A stretch of DNA of 64,000 nucleotides from Syntrophaceae bacterium UBA5744 (lineage in GTDB: Bacteria > Desulfobacterota > Syntrophia > Syntrophales > UBA2192): positions 877-64,876 of the forward strand of contig DIFQ01000009.1 in assembly GCA_002419215.1 (NCBI GenBank). The letters are read 5' to 3'. The notes under the pieces are model-generated. The model was given only the letters and a program-made list of their open reading frames with translations, was not told where the DNA came from and searched no databases. Every line of letters begins with the position of its first letter. Position 1 is the stretch's first letter. This document shows, one piece after another, positions 58,472-64,000 of the stretch. A program made the translations under genes and the position numbers.

Positions 58472-59677
58472 ATGAGCCGTTATGTCGTCGTGGGAAACGG
58501 AGTGGCGGGAAACGCCGCGGCGGAGGTCATCCGGAAGCTCGAACCGGACTCTGAAATCCACATGTTCACGAAAGAGAGTCACAACTACTATTACCGACCG
58601 GCGCTGCCCGAATATCTTGCCGGCGAAAAGGAAATCCGCAAATTCACCCTCCACGACGACGCCTGGTATGAGAAAAATGCCATCCAGATCCATCTGTCCA
58701 CGGCAATCACGACCGTCCGACCGGCCGAAAAGACCGTTTCAACGGCCGCCGGCCGGACCTATCCTTACGATCGCCTTCTGCTTGCCACGGGAAGCCACGC
58801 CGTCGTCCCGGATGTCAAGGGAAAGGAGGAAGAGGGGGCGTTCACCCTCCACACCGTCGCCGATGCAGACGCCATGCTGAAGAGGGCCGCGACGGCAAAG
58901 TCCCTCGTTGTCATCGGCGGGGGAATCCTCGGGATCGAGGCAGGCAACGGGCTTCGCAAGCGCGGTCTGCAGGTGGCCGTCGTGGGGCGCAACAAGCGGC
59001 TTCTGCCTAAACAGATGGATCCCCCCGGCGCCGTTTTCCTTCAGCGACGCCTGGAGGAAATGGGTTTTTCGTTCTATCTCGGAGTCACGCCCCGCGAGAT
59101 CGCCCGCCTGAACGGGCGGCTCGCCGTTCGTCTAACGGACGGGACAGCCATTGAGACGGACATGGTTCTCCTCTCGGCGGGGGCTGCCCCCGACCTTACC
59201 CTGGCGCGGCAGCTCGGTCTCGAGATCGGGAAGGCCGTGCAGGTCGACGACAGGCTCCGGACGAGCCTCGACGATATCTATGCTGCGGGGGACCTGGTCG
59301 AGCATCGGGGCGTCTACTACGGGATCTGGCCTGCCGCCATGGCCCAGGGCCGCGCCGCCGGGGCCAACATGGCGGGCAGGGAGACCCTCTACGGGGGGAC
59401 CCTGCAGTCGCACCGGCTGAAGGTCGCGGGCATCGACCTCGTCTCCATGGGGGACATCGACGCCGAGGGCGACGACGAGTGCGTCGTCCGGTCGGATGAA
59501 GAGAAGTGCGTCTACCGAAAGCTCGTCATCGAGAACAATGCCATCACAGGGGCGATCCTCCTGGGGGATCTCCGGGGGGAGAAGGAGATCCAGGCGGCAA
59601 TCGAGGGGCACAAGGATATCTCATCGGTCAGGAAAACGATGGAAGAAGAAGGGTTCGATCTCTCCGAGATCAAATGA
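58472..59677 (+). CDS. NAD(P)H-dependent FAD oxidoreductase (rubredoxin reductase / NirB-like)
   Basis: 401 residues. YVVVGNGVAGNAAAEVIRKL binds FAD, YYYRPALPEYLAGEKEIRKF, RLLLATGSHAVVPDVKG, SLVVIGGGILGIEAGNGL binds NAD(P)H, DIYAAGDLVEHRGVYYGIWP is the third FAD segment. No redox cysteine pair. These enzymes feed electrons to rubredoxin, nitrite reductase or other acceptors; no acceptor gene is adjacent. ATG 58472 has a purine-rich but weak ribosome site. Confidence 0.88.
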   Translation: MSRYVVVGNGVAGNAAAEVIRKLEPDSEIHMFTKESHNYYYRPALPEYLAGEKEIRKFTLHDDAWYEKNAIQIHLSTAITTVRPAEKTVSTAAGRTYPYDRLLLATGSHAVVPDVKGKEEEGAFTLHTVADADAMLKRAATAKSLVVIGGGILGIEAGNGLRKRGLQVAVVGRNKRLLPKQMDPPGAVFLQRRLEEMGFSFYLGVTPREIARLNGRLAVRLTDGTAIETDMVLLSAGAAPDLTLARQLGLEIGKAVQVDDRLRTSLDDIYAAGDLVEHRGVYYGIWPAAMAQGRAAGANMAGRETLYGGTLQSHRLKVAGIDLVSMGDIDAEGDDECVVRSDEEKCVYRKLVIENNAITGAILLGDLRGEKEIQAAIEGHKDISSVRKTMEEEGFDLSEIK

Positions 59678-59728
59678 AGCCCATAGTTTGCTGTGGAACT
59701 TTTTCGGATTTTGAAGTAGATTTACTGA

Positions 59729-59751
59729 CCCCCGGGATCGCTTTCCGGGGG
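59729..59751 (+). repeat. GC hairpin between flavoprotein and moxR genes
   Basis: CCCCCGG and CCGGGGG pair around GATCGCTTT; only three T residues follow, so it is a weak terminator or a processing stem. Confidence 0.5.
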
Positions 59752-59792
59752 TTTGCATTGAGACTGCGCGAGAATCTGAAACGGAGCGAAAG

Positions 59793-60647
59793 ATGAAAGA
59801 ACAGGAAAAGAAAACCAACTCCTTCCGCGGCGCCGCGAAATACGTCCTCGACGAGGAACTGGCCAAGATCGTGAACATCTCCATCGCCCTCGAGATGCCC
59901 CTGTTGCTGAAGGGCGAGCCGGGCACGGGCAAGACGATGCTTGCCTACGCCATTGCCGAGAGCCTCGATCTGCCGCTGATCACTCTGAACGTCAAGTCGA
60001 GCATGAAGCTCGTCGAGGCCCTCTACCAGTACGACACCCTCACGCGGCTCAACGACAGCCGCTTCGGCGACTCGAAGCGCGACGTGAGCGACATCGAGGC
60101 CTACATCCGGATGGGCAAGATCGGCCAGTCGTTTGTCGCCGACGCCAAAACGGTGCTGCTCATCGACGAGATCGACAAGGCCGACACGGACTTCCAGGAC
60201 GACATGCTCGACGTGCTGGACCAGATGTCTTTCGACATCATCGAGATCGACAAGACCATAAAGGCCAGAAACCGCCCCGTCGTCGTCATCACCTCGAATG
60301 CCAAGAAGGACCTCTCGGACCCCTTCCTGGGGCGCTGCAACTTCCACCACATCGCCTTTCCCGAGCCGGAGATGATGCGGAAGATCGTGGGCGTGCACTT
60401 TCCAAAGCTCAGTGACGAGATGGCCACGGCCTGCCTGCAGATCTTCTACCGGCTCCGCGATATCGGGGGCGTCGAGAAGAAACCCGCCACGCGGGAGCTC
60501 ATCAACTGGATCCGCGCCCTGAAGTCCGACCCGGACTTCAAGCCGGCCGTTCTTGCGCGCGGCGAAGTGCCCTACCTGGGCGTCCTTTACAAGAAGAGCG
60601 CCGATCTCGGCCTGGCCGCCAAGGCCATCGCCCGTCTTCGTCGCTGA
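59793..60647 (+). CDS. MoxR-family AAA+ ATPase
   Basis: 284 residues. Walker A LLKGEPGTGKTMLAYAI, Walker B TVLLIDEIDKADTDFQDDML, sensor 1 PVVVITSNAKKDLSD, arginine finger region FLGRCNFHHIAFP. MoxR ATPases work with VWA proteins to insert metals or activate enzymes, as with CoxD for CO dehydrogenase. The partner VWA gene is next downstream. The start MKEQEKK is behind GGAGCGAAAG. Confidence 0.93.
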   Translation: MKEQEKKTNSFRGAAKYVLDEELAKIVNISIALEMPLLLKGEPGTGKTMLAYAIAESLDLPLITLNVKSSMKLVEALYQYDTLTRLNDSRFGDSKRDVSDIEAYIRMGKIGQSFVADAKTVLLIDEIDKADTDFQDDMLDVLDQMSFDIIEIDKTIKARNRPVVVITSNAKKDLSDPFLGRCNFHHIAFPEPEMMRKIVGVHFPKLSDEMATACLQIFYRLRDIGGVEKKPATRELINWIRALKSDPDFKPAVLARGEVPYLGVLYKKSADLGLAAKAIARLRR

Positions 60648-60708
60648 GCAAGTCTCGAGGTGATGGAAGGTGGAAAACGCGAAGCAAGGGCAACGATTGG
60701 CGATGGCG

Positions 60709-60796
60709 AGGATAGGAAGTTAGGAGGACAGGAAGATCGGAGTGGAACGTTTCCCCGTTTTTTCCGCTCTTCCGCGCTTCTGCTCTTCCTAACTTC
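60709..60796. repeat. 8-base-word inverted repeat (AAGNNNGG class)
   Basis: Words AGGATAGG, AAGTTAGG, AGGACAGG, AAGATCGG; right arm CCGCTCTT, CCGCGCTT, CTGCTCTT, CCTAACTT. It sits between the co-oriented moxR and VWA genes, which would normally be one operon. Confidence 0.7.
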
Positions 60797-60853
60797 GCGG
60801 TTTTGAAGGCACAGGATGATAATAAGCCCCCCGTACGGACGATAAACCGGCAA

Positions 60854-62047
60854 ATGTTCATTCAATTCTTCTACACCCTGCGGGACCGCGGCGTCCCCGT
60901 GACGCCCACCTCCTTTCTGCGCCTGCAGAGGGCGCTCTCTTTGGGGCTTGTCACGTCGCTCGACGACTTCTACACCGTCGCCCGGTCGCTGCTGGTCAAA
61001 AGCGAGCGCTACTTCGATCTCTACGACCAGGTTTTCCTCCACCACTTCCGGGGCGTGGAGCTCAAGGACCCCGAGACCCACGAACTGACCGATATCGCGA
61101 AGGCACTGCTGCAGGAGTGGCTGAAGGACCCGGCGGGGGTGGCCGCCGCCTTTGGCGTCGATGAGAAAAAGCTCAAGAAGATGACCCCCGAAGAGCTCAT
61201 CCGGTACTTCCTCGACAGGTTGAGGGAACAGACAGAGGCCCACCACGGCGGGAGCCGCTGGATCGGCACCCGGGGCACCTCCCCCGTGGGGCACTCGGGC
61301 ACGCATCCCGAGGGGATGCGCGTGGGGGGCGTCTCGCGAAACAAGTCGGCCATCAAGGTGGCCATGGACCGGCGCTGGCGGGACTACTCCCAGGACGGCC
61401 CCCTCACCCAGGCCCAGATGGGCGAGGCCCTCAAGAGGCTTCGCCGGCTGGTTCCCGCCGGACCCAGGGACCTCGTCAACGTGGACAAGACGATCCGCGA
61501 GACCCTGCGCAACGCAGGCGAGATCGAGATCGTCTTCGACCGCAGGCTCACGGACCGCCTCAAGGTCATCCTCATGATCGACAACGGCGGCTGGTCCATG
61601 GAGCCTTACGTGGAGCTTGTCCAGACCCTCTTCAATTATGCCCGCTCGCAATTCAAGGACCTGCGGACCTTCTACTTCCACAACTCGGTCTACGACGTCG
61701 TCTGGCAGGATGCCCAGCGCTTCTATCGCCCCGAGCGCCTCGACGACCTCGCCCTGCGCGATCCCGAGACGAGGCTCATCTTCCTGGGAGATGCGAGCAT
61801 GTCGCCCTACGAGCTCATGTACGCCGGGGGCGCCATCGACTACACCCAGCGCAGCACCCGTCCCAGCATCGACCGGCTCAAGTTCCTGGCAAGCCTCTTC
61901 CGCCATGCCGTCTGGCTCAACCCCGCACCGCTGTGGGAGTGGGAGCGCGTGCGAACGATCGGGATGATCCGCCAGGTCTTTCCCATGTACGAGCTGACGC
62001 TGGACGGGCTGGATGCGGCAGTACGCCGCCTCGCGGCGAAAAACTAA
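60854..62047 (+). CDS. CoxE-like VWA-domain protein
   Basis: 397 residues from ATG 60854 (a TTG at 60803 would add 17). MFIQFFYTLRDRGVPVTPTS at the N-terminus is typical of CoxE-like proteins. The VWA domain begins LKVILMIDNGGWSMEPYVEL; the metal site is DNGGWS instead of DxSxS, so a Ser is lost. DASMSPYELMYAGGAI follows. With the MoxR ATPase it probably forms a cofactor-insertion or chaperone complex; the client enzyme is not next to it. The tungsten enzyme AOR in this window is a possible client (inference). Confidence 0.87.
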   Translation: MFIQFFYTLRDRGVPVTPTSFLRLQRALSLGLVTSLDDFYTVARSLLVKSERYFDLYDQVFLHHFRGVELKDPETHELTDIAKALLQEWLKDPAGVAAAFGVDEKKLKKMTPEELIRYFLDRLREQTEAHHGGSRWIGTRGTSPVGHSGTHPEGMRVGGVSRNKSAIKVAMDRRWRDYSQDGPLTQAQMGEALKRLRRLVPAGPRDLVNVDKTIRETLRNAGEIEIVFDRRLTDRLKVILMIDNGGWSMEPYVELVQTLFNYARSQFKDLRTFYFHNSVYDVVWQDAQRFYRPERLDDLALRDPETRLIFLGDASMSPYELMYAGGAIDYTQRSTRPSIDRLKFLASLFRHAVWLNPAPLWEWERVRTIGMIRQVFPMYELTLDGLDAAVRRLAAKN

Positions 62048-62426
62048 AATCCCCCTCTTTCAGAGACGGTACGAAAGTACACGAGACCACATCTAACTTC
62101 CTGAAACAAACAGACCATCATGTTTTTTGAAAATACAAGACTTCGACCCGGTATCAATAACACTGTGCAATTGGCCGCTATGGATATTTTATGGTCGCTG
62201 AACAAATTTTCTATGGTATACCAACTTGGCTCATGTGGCATATTCCCACAAAATACCAAGTATCAAAATTTTTTTTTGCTTGATATTTAAACATTTTTTT
62301 TTGCATTATTTTCCCAAATGAGTAATGTCGCGCCGAACATCGGGAAAAAACCAAGTTGGTATATTAATTGTTATGCGAAAAAGATCGAATCATGATCAGA
62401 AATATCTCGGGTAAAGGACAGTACTT
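62048..62426. other. AT-rich intergenic region left of the SDR gene
   Basis: Base composition drops sharply here. It holds the 147-bp inverted repeat below and the left boundary of the integron-type cassette. No gene found. Confidence 0.5.
62217..62363. mobile_element. MITE-like inverted repeat with TA ends
   Basis: TATACCAACTTGG at 62217-62229 is exactly mirrored by CCAAGTTGGTATA at 62351-62363. Taking the outer TA as target duplication leaves an 11-bp terminal repeat TACCAACTTGG, as in Tc1/mariner or IS630-type MITEs. The 121 bp inside is AT-rich and non-coding. Confidence 0.5.
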
Positions 62427-63394
62427 ATGATCGATACAGGACTTAAGGGAAAAACGGTAATCGTGACCGGTGCTAATCATGGGATTGGTGCTGCTATAGC
62501 CATTGCCTTTGCCCGGGAAGGGGCCAGGGTCTTAATTACCTTTTTACGACAATCCCCGGAGCTGTATGGAGAAACCTAGGCGAATGTGGAGAGCGCAACG
62601 ACCCCGGGGAGAGCATATTATTGCCGTGAGATCGGACAATCCGCAGATCTGGTAGCGAAAGAAACACAGGCTTTGGGTGGCGAATACATAATATGGGAAG
62701 CGGATTTGTCTGACCCTGACATGATTTCAAAGCTGTTTGACCAAGCGGAGAAAAGATGGGGGGCGGTTGATGTCATTGTGAACAATGCCGCATTCGCTGC
62801 CCCTGATACCTTTCTGCCCCAACCTGTATTAGACAGAGATCCCGTTTTTTCCGAGGAATATTTTCTCAAACCATTGTCCGCCCAGACACATGATGCGCAT
62901 TTTCACGTCAATAGCAGAGCAGTTGCTCTTATGATGGCGGAATATGCAAAACGCCATATCGAGCGTCATGCTCAGTGGGGCCGGATTATCAATATCACAA
63001 CGGATGGCGCTCGGTGTCATCCTTCTCAGGTTTCTTATGGCGCCAGTAAATTTGCAATTGAAAGCTATACACGTGCAGCGGCAACCGAACTAGGCCCTTA
63101 TGGAATAACAGTCAATGTTATTTCACCTGGTGCCGTGCAAACCGGCTGGATGCCAGCAGGATTGGAAAAAGAAATTGCCGCCACATATCCACTCCGTCGG
63201 ATCGGACAACCAGAAGACATTGCGAAAGCTGTTATCTTCTTTGCATCAGACCAAGCGGAGTGGATCACGGGACAGGTGCTACAGGTCGGTGGTGGAAATC
63301 GCATGTGATAAACATCGGTCATGTCGCTTTTAAATGAACGCATAACCAGTCGCTAAAGCCGATCGCCACTTCGCGGCTCCGGCTTAGCTTCTCG
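62371..63394 (+). mobile_element. Integron-type gene cassette with SDR gene
   Basis: Left core site GTTATGC (62370-62376) is exactly complementary to GCATAAC (63340-63346), the first core site of the attC downstream. This is the pairing expected of a cassette that circularised through its own attC. Recombination between G and TT at both ends defines a 1024-bp unit with one gene in the plus orientation and an attC at its 3' end. No intI or attI was seen on the left. Confidence 0.7.
62427..63308 (+). pseudogene. Short-chain dehydrogenase/reductase with in-frame amber codon
   Basis: 293 codons read through from ATG 62427 (AAAGGA site) to TGA 63306. Codons 1-49 give MIDTGLKGKTVIVTGANHGI and more, with the NAD(P) motif TGANHGIG. 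A TAG at 62574-62576 (codon 50) then interrupts; the same frame continues with an otherwise intact SDR: VNNAAFAAPDTF, INITTDGARCHPSQVSYGAS K (catalytic Ser, Tyr and Lys) and GQVLQVGGGNRM. A GAG or CAG to TAG change is enough. Substrate unknown; 3-oxoacyl-ACP reductase-like. Confidence 0.8.
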
Positions 63395-63400
63395 TTAAAC
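63340..63400 (+). other. attC recombination site
   Basis: 61 bp. Outer core sites GCATAAC and GTTAAAC. Inner sites CTAAAGCCG and CGGCTTAG pair except for one unpaired A, like the extrahelical base of attC. The central loop ATCGCCACTTCGCGGCTC completes the imperfect hairpin. The overall design and sequence closely resemble the aadA1 cassette attC (from memory). Confidence 0.85.
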
Positions 63401-63694
63401 CTTTCAATTGGAAAGAAACATATTACCAAACATAACGATATTGCAACATTGTAGGTGTACTTGCCAAGGCGGGGCTTTAAACTCAAATTTATCACCTGTC
63501 TGTATTCCCCGACGTAAAATCTCCGCTGTTGGAAGATGAAATAAAAGCAGATCCGCTTGGAAAGATATCCCCCCAGGCGGGAAATGCCTTAACCGCTGCG
63601 TTCAGGGAATTTAGAGACATCCGGATGGGGTGAGTCAACACATTGGTGTTCCGGCTCGCCCTCTGCCTGATCACCCATTCAACCAGTAAAACAA
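63401..63694. other. Intergenic region right of the attC
   Basis: 294 bp. If another cassette followed, its own attC should start with GTTTAAC; I did not find this before the window end. No gene with a ribosome site was seen on either strand. Confidence 0.45.
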
Positions 63695-64000
63695 TTACTG
63701 TATCAGCAGGAAGGGATTGTGTTTCATGTCCGTGTCGGCGGGGGGGACCTGTTCGTATTCGGCCCGGAATTCCTCCCAGATGTTAGACAGTTCCTCCCGC
63801 AGGGCAGCCCGAAGATCGTCGGGCAGGACCGATGCAATCCCGAGCATGTCCTCGATGAAGACTTCCCGGAAGCGGGAAATCTGGTAAGGGGGTGCCGTTT
63901 CACCTTCACGAAGGATCTCGAAGAAGGCACGGGCCTGTTCAGGCGTGATCGGCGCAAACCCGGGCTCGATCCCGAGCCGCCGGCGGGCCCAGAACGTGAA
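63695..64000 (-). CDS. 3' part of an unidentified gene entering from the right
   Basis: An open minus-strand frame with no start codon in the window: 101 residues to TAA at 63695-63697. It reads FTFWARRRLGIEPGFAPITP, EQARAFFEILREGETAPPYQ, then FIEDMLGIASVLPDDLRAAL and ends KHNPFLLIQ. Codon use is typical of the main genome, unlike the AT-rich island to its left. Mostly helical. I do not recognise the family; the start lies beyond 64000. Confidence 0.65.
   Translation of the reverse strand, partial: FTFWARRRLGIEPGFAPITPEQARAFFEILREGETAPPYQISRFREVFIEDMLGIASVLPDDLRAALREELSNIWEEFRAEYEQVPPADTDMKHNPFLLIQ

Noticed and set aside
62574..62576. TAG as pyrrolysine codon
   Set aside because: SDR enzymes are not known pyrrolysine proteins, no pyl genes or PYLIS-like element were seen in the window, and a single point mutation is simpler.
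63401..63694. A second integron cassette inside the window
   Set aside because: Its own attC should begin GTTTAAC; no such site was found before 64000, though one beyond the edge cannot be excluded.

Overview
The window is GC-rich, gene-dense bacterial chromosome, most likely from a strictly anaerobic or syntrophic member of the Desulfobacterota (old Deltaproteobacteria, Syntrophales-like). That placement is inference from gene content: a tungsten-type aldehyde:ferredoxin oxidoreductase, a Tup-type tungstate importer with a molybdenum-storage-protein homologue, ATP-type PEP carboxykinase, cytochrome P460, and small proteins I associate with that group. I recognised no rRNA, tRNA, phage or CRISPR array.

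Layout. (1) 1-3452, minus strand: a KAS III-like synthase, a dedicated acyl carrier protein, a PHA-synthase-like enzyme and the start of fabD form one transcription-order cluster. (2) 4313-18454, minus strand: glk, tkt, a GMC oxidoreductase, a fused transaldolase/glucose-6-phosphate isomerase, rpiA, gnd, zwf, pgl, a DUF3047 protein and a mercuric-reductase-like flavoprotein; together nearly the whole oxidative and non-oxidative pentose phosphate pathway. (3) 18600-31500: mixed housekeeping genes (glycosyltransferase, DUF1499, VOC, cupin, mtgA, recQ, pckA, methyltransferase, beta-CASP nuclease) with several broken genes. (4) 31474-49979: lytic transglycosylase, AOR, SCP2/iron-alcohol dehydrogenase, flavoproteins, 5'-nucleotidase plus a small partner, GH3 glycosidase, RNA-binding protein and DEAD-box helicase, cytochrome P460. 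(5) 50148-56576, minus strand: tungstate/molybdate uptake, storage and regulation locus. (6) 56892-62047, plus strand: porin behind a structured leader, NAD(P)H-type flavoprotein, MoxR ATPase and CoxE-like VWA protein. (7) 62050-63700: a visibly AT-richer island that contains a single integron-type gene cassette, with a well-formed attC site and a short-chain dehydrogenase gene broken by one in-frame amber codon. A partial gene enters from the right edge.

The most unusual property of the window is its intergenic DNA. At least seventeen gene ends carry arrays of degenerate 8-base words (AAGNNNGG or AGTGTCTR types) or 7-base words (CCCTGNN, CGAGGNN types). Many are arranged as purine-rich left arms and pyrimidine-rich right arms that form long imperfect hairpins, and stop codons of neighbouring genes often lie inside the words. 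In addition there are two near-identical 112-bp double-palindrome elements in opposite orientation, and several other dispersed palindromic elements. One of these truncates a membrane-protein gene.
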